This document shows, one piece after another, positions 35,918-47,541 of a DNA stretch of 64,000 nucleotides (position 1 is the stretch's first letter; every line of letters begins with the position of its first letter). The notes under the pieces were generated by a model. That model was not told the origin of the DNA and did not search any database. It saw nothing but the letters and a program-made list of their open reading frames with translations. Source of the stretch: Neurospora crassa OR74A (Eukaryota; Ascomycota; Sordariomycetes; Sordariales; Sordariaceae); the NCBI RefSeq assembly GCF_000182925.2, contig NC_026505.1, positions 3,348,001 through 3,412,000 on the forward strand. Direction: 5' to 3'. The position numbers and the translations under genes are program-made.

Positions 35918-37990
35918 ATGGAGCCCCATACTGGCGCTAAGCCTAATGCCGACTACGGTCGCTCACCCCTGACACGGCGGTCCACCGTCACCAAGTCCGC
36001 CTCCACTCTGCCTGGCCCTCCACCTCTGCCCCTGGCGCTGCCGGCCAATGAACGCGGTTGCGCCGCCGCGGTAGACATGGCCACGGCCACGGCGACGACC
36101 ACATCCACGCCTCTGTCAACCGACTTCCATCACATTTCACCGAACAGCAAGCACATGGCGACTGGCCTTCCCGTCATCGCGCCGGCAATTGTTTACCCTG
36201 CTGCGGACGACGATCACGGGGACGAGGCTGAAGGTGCCCCGAGAGACTGGCGACACAATAGCGGCAGCAGCGGCGACGCTATCGAGACCACCATCATCTC
36301 CTTGGCCCTCGACGATCGCGACCAGGATGATACTGGCTCCCACAGTCTAGCCGCTCCATTGCCCCCATCCCCGTCACAGTCTCCGTCACAGGACAAACAC
36401 AGCAAATCCCAAGGCCTCTTGCTTTCGCCAACCTACAAGCCCCCCATCTCCCCGCGATCAACAACCTTCTCGTCCGACACCTTCCTTCATCCCGATCACG
36501 CGAACCTGAACCTTCTGCGGTCCCCATCGCCCGACCCCAGTTCCTTTGCAATGGCGAGCCAGGACGGGTCCGCGTCTCCCACTACGGGCGAGTCCAGTGC
36601 GCCGCCAAAAAACCCCTTCAACTTCCAGACCCAGATCATCTCTTCGGGGCCCGTCAAATCTGTATGTTGCGTTGCTGTCCCGTCTATATCTCCCATTTGT
36701 TAATGGCAATCTCCCCAGAACATCGGTCAACGCCGCGGCCATCGCTATAAACACTCATCCATCAGCGCCCAACATTCCTTCTTTCAGGAACCCCCACCGC
36801 GCCCACCGCCCGTCCTTCCCGCTTCCCTCCCCATCCCGACCTTCAAGGAAGCATGGCATAGCATGCAGAAGCTTCAGCGCATGCGCTTCTGGTGGTGCTG
36901 CTGCCACGCCGCCATAGCCGGCTACGTCTTCCTCAGCGCCGAGGGCTCGCTCGCCATGACTGCCCTCTCGCATCTGGTCGCCTTCGACGTTGGTTCTGCC
37001 GCCGTCTGCGTCGCCGTCGATGTCCTCGGCAACTTCGAAGTCTGGCGGCGGTCCAGCATCCGACACCCCTTTGGTCTGCAGCGCGCCGAGGTCCTCGCCG
37101 GTTTTGCCATGTCCGTCTTCCTCGTCTTCGGCGGCTTCGACCTGCTCTCGCATAACATCAAGCACGCGCTGGAAAACGTAGGCGAGCATGCGCCTCACCA
37201 CCCTCTACCGGACACCCTGGACGACACGAGCGCAAACCTGGCCCCTTCGACGCCGATAGCGCATATCCACGCCCACGACGCCACCACCCCGCGCGTCTCG
37301 GCCGGGGCCGTCGACTTCGCCAGTCTAGCCGCCATCCTCAGCACATTGATAAGCGCTTACGGCCTGCGCAACCACAGCCGCATCGGTCGCGTCATGCGCG
37401 TGCCCCTGCCATACCTGCGCAAGCTCCTGCCGCACGCAGGCATCCTGTCCAACCCGTTCCACCTGCTGACCACGTTCTTCGCCTGCGTCATGCTGCTCCT
37501 CCCGCTGCTCAGCGTCTCGTACTTTGTCTGGCTCGATCGGCTCATCTGCGCCTCGATAGCCGTCAGCATGTTTGTGTTGGGCACTCGTCTGGCGATTGCG
37601 CAGGGGCTGATGTTGTTGATGAGTTATTCTGGTCCAAGAGATATCTCGCATTCTCCGCCATCTACAGCAGCATCCTCGGATAAGAAAATGGACAGTTTGG
37701 CGGCAGGAGAGAATAACAACAACAGCCAAGTCTCTGCCGTCGTCCGCGAGATCGAATCCGAACCCCAAATCAAGCGCGTCGAAGAGGCTCAGTTCTGGCA
37801 GGTGCACTATGGTCTAGCCATGGCCAACCTGAAGGTTTGTCTGGCTACCAAAGGGATGGATGACGGCGCGCTGGCGCAGCTGAGAAGTCGGTTGGCGAGG
37901 TTAGTGCAGAGTCGGTTGGGTGAAGGGTATGGAAGGGGGTCGAATTTAAGGTGGGAGGTTACGGTGCAGATGAGTACTGATTCTACGTAG
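35918..37990 (+). CDS. ZRG17: ZRG17-like cation diffusion facilitator (zinc, ER/Golgi)
   Basis: Exons 35918-36661 and 36719-37990 join across a 57-nt intron (GTATGT...CCCCAG) to 671 residues. The first ~245 residues are Ser/Pro-rich and disordered. The splice junction falls in a conserved segment, KSNIGQRRGHRYKHSSIS, that precedes the membrane domain. Six helices follow (for example AAIAGYVFLSAEGSLAMTA, FAMSVFLVFGGFDLLSHNI, FFACVMLLLPLLSVSYFVW), then a cytosolic C-terminal domain (VHYGLAMANLKVCL). The His/Asp pairs that bind zinc in active CDF transporters are not evident: the fifth-helix region reads ASLAAILSTLISAYG. This fits ZRG17/Cis4-partner proteins, which form heteromers with an active subunit (MSC2/Cis4) to load zinc into the early secretory pathway. 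Confidence 0.88.
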
Positions 37991-38681
37991 CTGTGCAAAC
38001 TTTGAAGTAATATTATGTACATGGATAATGGCTGGGGTTTTTGTTTTGATGACATAAATAAAGCTTGTTCGCTCTGGAATTGGAAGTGAGGATAGGCATG
38101 GTCCTTTGATGATGATGAAGATAAGTAAAAACTGGCCGACTTATTATCAGATGAGCGTTTCTGCAACGTATACCGACCCAAGTCCCATGTCAGTTTATAA
38201 TACTCGTGATATTTTCCTTCTTCATTTCGTCGTCAAACCAGTACAGTAGGCGCCGATATGAGGCGAGAACAGCAGGATAAAACTGAACAGAGTAGACTAG
38301 TAGTATATGAAGTCCTTATATGATGACGCCGATCAATTCCCAGATCTGCCTGCCTGCCTGCCTGCCTGCCTTTGCGATCCTACACCTGAAGAAACAGACG
38401 ACCCTATAAATTCCATCAACTCGCTTCCCCCATGCGATAATTGACAAAAGCCCGACCAAGAAACCTAATCAAATGTTCTCAAGCACGAACGCCCTCTACC
38501 TCCGATCCCTTCCTGTTGACCTATAAACAGAACACTCCCAGTCATAAGCACTACTTCCAACAAGTCTGTTCTTTTCCCTTTATCTTCCTCACCCTTTTTC
38601 TTTCTCTTCTTCTTTCAAGTCCACCGTATCAACCACCTTCATCCTCTTTCCCCCTCTTCACACACCGTTCACTCCCTAATC
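37991..38681. other. Convergent 3' region, ZRG17-like/MGM1
   Basis: It carries the 3' ends of two converging genes. A TGCC tetramer array of six copies lies at 38347-38370. The MGM1-side DNA is strongly pyrimidine-rich on the plus strand (38560-38700). Confidence 0.5.
38347..38370. repeat. TGCC tetranucleotide microsatellite
   Basis: Six perfect copies of TGCC between two converging genes. Confidence 0.9.
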
Positions 38682-41647
38682 TCAAAACCCAAACCTCCCC
38701 CTCGAAGACCCCGACCCCGAACTCGATGAACTCTTCTTGCCCAGGTTCCCATTGTAAGCCCTATGCCCATGCCCATGATAATCATGAGCACCAGCGACAT
38801 CATCATCCGCCCTATGGAACCTTCTCAATCCCTCAATCTTGGACAGCACGAGCTCGAGGAGCTCCTTGCGGCGGATTAGATCTAAGTGACGACGGATGCG
38901 GGGGTCCTCGGAGGCGAAGCGCTCGAGCCCGCCGCCGAGCATCTGCTCGCCCAGCTTGGACTCGACCTCTCGGGGAAAACGGGCGTAAAAGTCGTTGAGC
39001 ATTTCCACGTTCAGGAACAGAACAGAGGTCTGGGTGAGCTTGGTGGCGACGGCGTCTAGGAAGACTTCGGGGCAGTAGTACTTGTTTTCGAGAGACTTGC
39101 ACTGGCGCGACTTGACGGCCATGATGCGCATGTTGATGATGTCGGCGCGGTCGCGGAGGAAGACGGCTTCGCGGCCTGGTTTTGAACATTTGTTACTTAG
39201 TGGTTCGTTGGGCGGGGGGGGGGGGGGGGGGCGAGGAAGTGCATGAGTCATAGAGAACATACCTTTCTGGAGCAAAGCAGCACTGAATCCACCGGCACCG
39301 TTCCTGGTCTCTCCCTCGACGACAATCTCACCCTTGCGAGCCTTGTCGACAAAGTTCATGACCTCCTTCAGTTTCCTCTTGCCTCCAACGGAATTTTCCA
39401 GGTTGCCCATGGCCCTCTGGCACTGGTCCAGTTCCATCTTGAGGACACCGGCAACGTGATCCCGCCCTTGCGACCACTCCTGTGGCTGGATGTCGACTTC
39501 ATACTTGTAAGGCTTGAGAGAAAACTCGATACCATCGCTGGTGGTGTATGAACGATCGGCGAGGACGGTGGCGGCAGCTTCATTGATGACCTGGCGCGCA
39601 GAGGGGTGCTTGGCGAAGGTCGACTTGTTGACGAGCTTGTCCACGTTGGCCTGGATAGCGTTGGCGACCACGGTAGCAGCCAAGCGACCGACACCCAGCC
39701 GGGTCAGTGCCGAGGTTGCGGTATCGAGCTGCATATGCCAGAACTGTGAGTCGGGGTCAGCCTTTGGAAGATCGGCGATGTTCTCCGGCTCAAACGGAGC
39801 AGGGGAGAGATCCTCGATAGGCTTGTTCCAGTACTTGGCGGCCAATTGATCGAGGACCCGCTGGTCGAGAGCCTCTTTTAGTAATTGCTGCATTTGGGGA
39901 CGGCCAAAGCTGGAAGCAAACCTCTTAAAGGCGTGCTTGAAGTCGTCCAAGCTAGCGGCAAGGTATGCTTCCGCAGTCATGGGCTCCTCATTATACTGGA
40001 CCTTGAACTGGTAGGACGTTTCTTCGAGCTCGCGCTGAATGGCAGCTGTTGTATCCTGCAGCTTCGATGACATTTGCTGTTCCAAGACATGCATGAGCTT
40101 CTTGCGTAGTGTTACGGTGCCGATGTTGACACCAGAGTCTGGGCCAAATTCAGGATGAGTGCTGAAGTAGGATTTCTCATTTTTGCTGATCTGTCTCAGG
40201 AGAGCACCGGTATCCCGCTTGAACAGCCCTGTTTGCTGAGGAGCCCTGGAAATCACACCAACATAACCCAGACGTAGAGGATATTGCTTGTCGCTCAAAA
40301 TTGCTGCACCCTTCTCCGGATCAACCAAATCCATCTTGGTGATGACACCAATCGTCCGTTCTCCCCTGGGGTCAACCCTACGGCTTGCCTGCAAGGCAGT
40401 CGAGTTGGCCAGATCAACATCGGCGGCAGAAATGGCGAGAATGATATTGGGACCTCGGATATACTTATCGCAAAGCTCCGAGATCTTGCGCTTGAGCTCC
40501 CGGGGTTGGTTCTCTCCAGCAACCTGGATGTAACCGGGCAGATCGATCAAAGACAGGTCCGGAACTCGGGGTGAGTGGATGGTAAGACGGATCGGGTCGT
40601 CGGAGACACACTCGCGTTCGGGAACGGACTGGTTGAGCTCGGTAAGGTTCTTTTGTATCAGAGAGAAGTCGGTGATCCTATGAAGACCAAGGTCCGGGAA
40701 TTCACCGTAATCGGCGCTAACCTTGGGGTCGTTCACCAGCGTTAACTCGATCGGTCGGCGAGTGATCATGTTGTTGCCTTTGGGCAAGAACTCATGACCA
40801 ACAATGGCTTCGAGAACCGAGCTCTTTCCCGACGACTGAGATCCGATAACAACGATCGAGGGCAGAGAGACCGTGCTCGACTGGCCAACTTTCTGGAGTA
40901 GGTTCCGAATCTCGATCATCATCTTGGTCATATACATCATCTGATCGTCCTTGGAGATTTCCTCGGGGGTCCGGTCATCCTCTTCGGCTGCATCATCGTA
41001 ACCATAAGCAGCTGCTGAAGCGCCAACGGCGGCGCCCATCCTTGCTTTCTTTGGGGGTTCGGGTCTTCCAGGTCCGGAACCATTGTTGTTACCCCCTTCA
41101 GGTCCGCCCTCTGATTTGAAGAGGTTCCCTAACCATTCAGGCAGCTCGAATTCTTCCTTCGTATTATCCCAACCTCGCTTGGTCTGTTCGGCAATATCGA
41201 CGGCGCTGCCCCATAGGCCGGAGGCGGTTGTGGTGACGGTATCTCTGACGTTGCCGAAGACTTCTTGGGCCGAATTGCTCACCTCTGTGTCTTTGTTAGC
41301 GGGGTACCCAACTACCAGCAGACTCGGGCCGTAGGTCGCTTACGGATGGCCTGATACTGAATCCATGCGACGCCTCCAATCATCATGGTGCCGAACAAGG
41401 CAGGGATGCGCGCAAACTTGAGGGCCAGCTTGGGGAGAAGGCGGATGAAGGAAGCATTCCGGACAATGACGGCGTTGTGATAGGAGTTGGCGGGGAAGCG
41501 CATCGAGCGCCGCAATGCCCGCGAGGCATGCTCAGTTCGTTGAAGGCCGCCGGTAGGAAGCTGGCTATGATACGGGCGAATAGCTCGGAGAGTCACACGC
41601 CGGGCGACGGGGCCCAGGGCCCCGGCAGCGCGAAGCTGTGCGCTCAT
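38682..41647 (-). CDS. MGM1: Mitochondrial dynamin-like GTPase MGM1 (OPA1 family)
   Basis: Exons 41647-41344, 41284-39263 and 39175-38682 give 939 residues. Met at 41647 starts an arginine-rich mitochondrial targeting sequence; Met at 41689, 14 codons upstream, is an alternative. A first membrane helix (ALFGTMMIGGVAWIQYQA) ends exon 1. A second hydrophobic patch (AAVGASAAAYG) lies near residue 190, where rhomboid cleavage of Mgm1 occurs in yeast. The GTPase has GSQSSGKS (about 249-256), DLPG and TKMD motifs; middle, lipid-binding and GED regions follow. It drives inner-membrane fusion and cristae shape. Intron 2 (39176-39262) is 87 nt, a multiple of three, with no stop, and has an 18-C run; retained, it would add 29 mostly Pro-rich residues. 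Confidence 0.95.
39176..39262 (-). other. In-frame, stop-free intron of MGM1
   Basis: The stretch has a consensus donor (GTATGT) and acceptor (ACCAG) on the minus strand and interrupts a conserved LLQK-GREAVFLRD block, so it is an intron. Its 87 bases leave the frame open; a run of 18 C (plus-strand G at 39214-39231) would read as polyproline. Confidence 0.85.
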
Positions 41648-41689
41648 GATGGAGGAACGACGAAGCGGTGCCTGTCTCGGATCATGCAA

Positions 41690-43580
41690 TCAGGCACGGC
41701 ATCTAGGCGTCGATCAACGGGCCAGGATCGTCGTCGTATGTCGTCGGCGTTGTATGTCGGTCTCACAGGGCACAGGACCCCTCGAGTCGGATAAAAAGAA
41801 GTCCGGATGTGATCACGGAGTCGGATCGGGTAGTGTTATCGTCAGTGGTTCGTTGATGCCCGGTCACAAACAAGTCGCGATGGCCCCGGTTCGACAACTC
41901 AGGAGCCGAACGGGATTCTGGGAGCCTCCCCTACGCCACGCGCGGCCAGCCCGCCAAACTCACACCACCCACAAAAATTGGGACTGGACAGTGCCCGCCC
42001 GTGGGCTGGGGGCGCTGCTTGGGACCTAAAAGTGGGGCGGTCATTGTTAGTGTTTGGCAGGTTTTGTAGTGGCAAACGATATCTTTGTGCAACCTACACA
42101 ATAGGAAACTGAACTACCAACTGCAGTCCCGAGATCCAATCCTGAGACCCTTCAAGTCGCCGCCCTCTTGAAAGGGTACTATGTCTACACTAGCATTTTG
42201 ATGTTCAATGTTGTTTTGCTTTAGACTCTGGTAGAAAAATATTCATGTCTGCATAGGACTGCATCGTGACTGCTCGTCAATTCGGCATAAGTCGCAGGTC
42301 TGAGATCCGTTGAGCAGTAGGCAAGTGAGGCCGGTAGCTGACATGAAACAAGATCTTCTTCCAATGTTGCTGGATTCAGGAACACTGCAATGAGCTGGTG
42401 TGAATGTGCACGATGGTCCCATTGCAAACAAGCAAAAAAGTCACGGAGTTGAGCACCCATTTGCTCCGGAGAGTGTCGCAATGTTTGTGACTCCGGTAAT
42501 ATCCATTGAAAACCTGGAACATCTCGTACCAACGGGATCATTTATTGCCTGGTAACCCGTGGAATCAAAATCTGATGTTTGGGCAGCAGAAACGAGACCT
42601 GTTGTATCTTCAGTCATGGCTGGCTTGCCAGGCGCGCCAGGCTCGGCTAGAATCAAGAGACATGGAACCCTGGCCAGCTGAGTTGTTCTTGTTCTATCGG
42701 TAACGAGGGCATTAGGTTTTCGCCAGGAACTCCTTTGTCCGCCTGAAAAGGGCAAGACATGAATGAGGATCGGAGTGTTGAGGTTGTCAGATGAATCAAT
42801 GTACACTCAGACAAAAAAAAGAAACGGCCGCGCTTCCGTCGTCCCGCGTTGACATCGACATCCAATCGTGCGCCTGCACCTGCCTTCAGGTTGGTACCAT
42901 AAGTGGTACCTCTAGTCGTGCCGAGAACCCAGACGTGCCAGTCGTGCCTGCCCGTCGCAGTGTGGCAAGCCTGGAGACCCTGAAGTGGGCGCAAACTGCC
43001 CGCCCCACGATTGTGTTGCGCCTTCCATACATTCCGCCATTCTCGCAGGCGATGCCGTCAGCCCTGAACGGGCTGGACTGCCGCTGTGCATGACTAGACA
43101 TGCTGGCCGCCCTGGGATATACCTGTCGGCGATGTCGTCCCGTGCACTGCACTGGCGGGACCCCAGATTGAAATCTATCCCACCGTCTTTCCAGCTCCCC
43201 GTCTCATTCCTTCCTTGCCCGAAAGGGTCCAATTACGCAAGCCCGCATCCGCCTTTCTACAAAACTCATACTTGAACCCTTTGTGTCGGCTCAGTCCTTG
43301 TTGGTCTCAGGCACGCTAGGCCCTTGAAAAGTCCCGTCGACGTCCTTGCCGTGCGTCCCTTTGCCATTGCGATTCTTGCAGGCGACAAACAAACAAACGA
43401 TCCTCTTCGATCCTGGAAGTCAACCCTACCTGGCGACGTCAGTGTTTTCATTAGCAAACAGTACGCCTCAATTCAACGACACAGTAGCAACTAGTACGAC
43501 GCTCTCACGCTGCTGCAGACTTGCAATTGCCGGCATTGTCACACCTTAGCTTCATACTCAGTCTACACATACCGTTGGCC
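41690..43580. promoter_or_regulatory. Divergent upstream region, MGM1/DUG3
   Basis: About 1.9 kb lie between the outward-facing start codons of MGM1 and DUG3. I see no coding gene; frames such as 42221-42541 minus have no features. The final 300 bases are pyrimidine-rich on the plus strand, as expected for the DUG3 leader. Confidence 0.45.
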
Positions 43581-45301
43581 ATGTGTCGGTTTCTGGTAAG
43601 ACAACAATTTGCGACTCGGTGATCGCGTCCAGAAACGCCTGCTTATTGAACGGCAAATCAACAGGTATACAAAGGAAGCGACGAAATCCTGCTCTCCAAG
43701 CTGGTTCTCGACCCTGCCCATTCGATTCTCAAGCAGTCTTTCGATTCGCGATTGCGACTGGTATGCTCTTCCCCCGTGTTCGCCCCTTGCAACCCTCTCA
43801 ACGTTGAGCACCGTGACTCACCACAATGTCACCGCGCAGGATACCCGTCGCGGCCAAAACAATGCAGATGGCTTCGGAATAGGATTCTACACAGATCCTA
43901 AGCTCGGTTCGGCGCCTTGCCTGTTTACATCAACGACCCCCGCATGGAACTGCCAAAACCTCCAACGTCTTGCCTCCAAGACCGCCTCACATCTCGTATT
44001 CGCCCATGTTCGAGCTACCACCGAAGGCACCCTGAGCGAGGACAACTGCCACCCTTTCTGCCATGGAAGTCTTATGTGGATGCACAACGGCGGACTGGGA
44101 GGATGGAAGTACATCAAGAGAAGACTTGGCGAGCGTCTTGCCGATAAGTGGTACCTGGGTGTGGCGGGCGGAACCGACAGCGAATGGGCCTTCGCTCTTT
44201 TCCTCGATACGTTGGAACGTATGGGCTTCGACCCGAGCTCGCAACCCGAGGGTGGTTTTGGACCGACTGTTTTGCGAAAGGCTATGCTCAGGACGATTGA
44301 CATCATCAACGAGCTGATCGACAATATCCCAGAGAGTCTAGTACACTCGGAGAACATCGACACCCGTAGTCTTTTGAATTTCGCCCTTACAGACGGACAC
44401 TCGATCATATGCACCCGATATGTCGGTAGTTCCACGGACGAGGCTGCTAGTTTGTATTACTCCTCCGGGACATTGTGGGAGACGAGGGAAGCAGATCCCG
44501 AGAACCGGGACTACCAGATGGAAAGAAGCGATAAGGGGGCTGACGTCGTGCTGGTTGCGAGTGAGCCCTTATCCTTTGAGAGAGGTATGTTTGATCAGTC
44601 TATGCCAAATCAAGTGCTCGGGGACGTAACTAACAAGCCGTATAGAAAACTGGGTAAACGTACCTACCAACTCGATCTTGACTATCCACAATCAAACTGT
44701 TCTGGTACATCCTATCAAGGACCAGTATTACGAGCAAGATCCCCAGCAGCGCCGCTCTACGGCTTTCGTCAGTTCGAAGGGCTTGGCCGCAAATGAGAAG
44801 ACGTCATCACGCGGCCCTGCCACAGTTCTCATGCCAGCCATCGAGATCGAGAGTCCCCAACAGCATGCCCAGAAGAAGTTTTTGGGTCCCACAATACCAT
44901 CATTCACCCCCAACCCGGTCCGAACAACCACAGATACCGCCGTACCTCGAAACCGGATGCCGCTAGCAAACGCTGAATCAGTGAATAACCCGTCTAACAT
45001 AGCCGATGTCCGTAACATCTCGGCACCTCCGCAGTTACTACGGGCAGGATCCCAGCAACCACCGGCACAAGGGAATATCAAGAAGAAGCGTGCCTCGTTA
45101 ACCACCGCTTTGGGAGAGGCCTATTCAGCAGCCAGCATGGGCTACAGCCTCACCACCACTTTGACGAACAATAGCACAACCAGTAGCATAATCAGCACAG
45201 AGACGGCAACAAGTCCCGTTACTCCAGAAGCGGGCAGGTCCGAGTTCGGAAATCCGAATAAGATTGCTCAGTTCTTCCCAGAGTTGACGCCATACCACTG
45301 A
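43581..45301 (+). CDS. DUG3: Class II glutamine amidotransferase-like DUG3
   Basis: Four exons, 43581-43595, 43665-43760, 43840-44584 and 44646-45301, give 503 residues. The first exon is only 15 nt and encodes MCRFL, so Cys2, the N-terminal nucleophile after Met removal, is on its own exon. The second exon gives VYKGSDEILLSKLVLDPAHS and SFDSRLRL. The third holds the GATase core: NNADGFGIGFYTD, FAHVRATTEG, NCHPFCHGSLMWMHNGGLGGW and GGTDSEWAFALFL. The C-terminal ~170 residues are disordered and lineage-specific. In yeast DUG3 with DUG2 cleaves glutathione in the cytosol as the gamma-glutamyl-transpeptidase-independent route, induced by sulfur or nitrogen need. All introns are 61-79 nt with standard signals. 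Confidence 0.93.
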
Positions 45302-46103
45302 AATACCCTTCAGGCGAGGTTTTCGTCCTAATCCCACACAGCGGTGGGGTTGAATTGGATGAGCCGCTCTTTGTGTTGTTGTTTCTTTCTTCTATTTGCT
45401 TGTAGCTTCAGGAAAGGCGGGTCTATGTCTGGCGTTGGTGGTTATGGGTCTTCCCAGGTCTATTTGGGTCTGAATCTGGGTTTGGGTTTAGGCTCGTCTC
45501 GATGAATAGCAGCAAGCAGGCGTTACGATGGTGTTGCGCATCAAACCCCTTACCATGCGGGTTCGAGGAGTGAAAGGGGGATGTCTCGTGTATTAGTGTA
45601 TCTGAAGTACCTAGTCTTAAAGTAGCGATGGCCCTTGCGCGGCTCGTCCGTGACAGGATGATACTCTCACAAACTGTAGTGACCGAGATTTGTTTTTGTT
45701 CACGAGCCGACATCGGGGGCCTTTGAATGAAGGTGAAAGTAAGGAACCCGTTTGTTCGGGTGAACGGATATAGCCATTCTGCAAGATGAATGATATGAGA
45801 AAAGGACCTTTGAGCCAAGCGGGTAACACCATCAAACTGTAAGGCATGAAAAGAACTCTTTAGGTATCTAAGTAAAGGTAGTGGCTACTGAATTGATCTG
45901 AATCCTTCAATGATGTTTGTTGTATGACCGGTCCCATGATGATGTATACTCATACACGCTACTACCACCTTTGTCACCAACCTGCCGTGCTGACCTTTTG
46001 TTGTACTAGGTTGGAAACTAAACAGATTACCCATCATGGCATCGACACCGCTCTTCACTTCCACTGCTTCTTCTCGCTCCTGCCACAGTGAAGCTTACTC
46101 ACT
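45302..46103. other. Convergent 3' region, DUG3/EBP2
   Basis: This stretch lies between two converging stop codons. No coding feature is supported; a 131-codon minus-strand frame at 45423-45818 lacks any family mark. Confidence 0.5.
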
Positions 46104-47541
46104 TCACCTCTTTCCAGCCCCCGCCTTTCTCCTAGCCTTACCAGGCCTAGGCGCAGGCTTGAACTTCTTGGGCTTGCCGCCTGCTGGGCCGCCCGATTTC
46201 ATCTTCCTCGCACTGAACCCGCTCACGTCGCCCGACGAGAGGGCGTCGTTGGATTTGGCGTACTTCTTCTTGCCGCCGAAGCCAAACTTGGCATCCTTCC
46301 GTTGCCTCTTGGCGTTGGGCCCGCCGCCCTCCTTGCCGTCGCGGCCGCGCTTTTTGCTGTTGTTGCCGCCAGGGCCGCCCTTGAGCTCGTTGTCGACGGC
46401 AACGTCAAAGAGGTCTTCGGCTTCGTTGGCGCCGGTGGGGCCACCGCCGTCCTTGCGCTCTATTTAAGGAGGCGGAGGTTAGTTGGCTTCAGTTATCATC
46501 AAGTTGGGGAGGGGAAGGAAGAGGAAGAGAACTTGTTATGGAATTAAGAAGGGAAGGGGAAGGAGAAGGGTAGGAGAGGCACGTACTCTTCTTGAGAAGA
46601 TTGATCTTTTCGAGTGTGTCACGCTTCTGCTTGGCACGCTCCTGTTGCTTGGCCACCTGCACCTGCTTGCCGAACTTCTTGAGGTCGCGCTGCTTGCGCG
46701 CCTCGGCCGAGGCCTTCTTGGCCGTGGCCTCCTCGATAAGCTTGGCCTTGACCTTCTCCATAGTCTCGTCGCTGCGCAGCGTCTCGGCAAAGTAGTCGGT
46801 AGGGCGGGTGAAGGGGACACCCTCCTTGCGGAGGAGGGCGCGGCCGACGCGGGCGGCCTCGAGCGCCTGGTTCATGAAGGCCAGCTCGCGGGCCAGGTCG
46901 TCGTCGATCGAGGGGATGGACTCCTCCGTCACCTTCTTGGCAACGATGGACTGGTGGAAGGCGAATGGGACTTTGTCGGTTGTGTCGAGGGCGAAGCGCT
47001 TGAGCGCCGTCAGGAGACCTTGCTTGTTGTTTATTGTCTGGCGCGCCCTCGAAATGGCCTTGACTTCCTCTCCTTCTTCTCCGTCGACGTCGAGCTCATC
47101 AATGTCGATCTCATCCTCGTCCTCCTCCTCGTCGCTCGATTCCTCGGCGGCCTTCTGGTACTTGTTTGCCTGGATGCCGGCGGCGGATTGCTTCTCGTTC
47201 AGGTCGCGCTCGAATTCTGAGTCGGAATCGGATTCGTCAAGTGCATCAAGATCGAGATCGTTGTCCTCTTCGTCGTCACTACCCTCCTCAGAATCTGAAC
47301 CGGCCTCTTCCTGTTGCTCTGGTTTCTCGTCGGCCTTGGTCTGAGTGGTGGTTTCTTCCGCCTTCTGCTCCTCCTCGACATCCATCTTGTCCTCTACAGG
47401 GGTTTCTTCGACGACCTGCTTGGGCTTTCTGCCACGCTTCTTCTGCTCCTTCTGGGGCTTCTCTTCAACAATCTTCTCGATCTTCTCAGCCTCAAGAGCC
47501 TTGGTGGCCGGCTTTTTTGTGCGGGTGGACTGTCGCGGCAT
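46104..47541 (-). CDS. EBP2: rRNA-processing protein EBP2
   Basis: Exons 47541-46587 and 46459-46104 join across a 127-nt intron (GTACGT...AAATAG) to give 436 residues. The start MPRQSTRTKKPATK is the Met that opens the basic N terminus; further-upstream Mets in the same frame are followed by Cys/Ser-rich sequence unlike the family. A long acidic Asp/Glu/Ser tract (residues 40-155) precedes the conserved EBP2 domain: KQGLLTALKRFALDT, VPFAFHQSIV, FMNQALEAARVGRALLRKEGVPFTRP split, DYFAETLRSDETMEKVK. The C terminus is Gly/Lys-rich and very basic. In yeast EBP2 acts in the nucleolus in pre-rRNA processing and 60S subunit assembly with BRX1 and RRS1. The spliced junction reads LLKKKRKDGGG. Confidence 0.94.

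Noticed and set aside
43609-44796. DUG3 starting at an internal in-frame codon without upstream exons
   Set aside because: The sequence before the GATase core in that frame has no family likeness, and the catalytic Cys2 would be missing.
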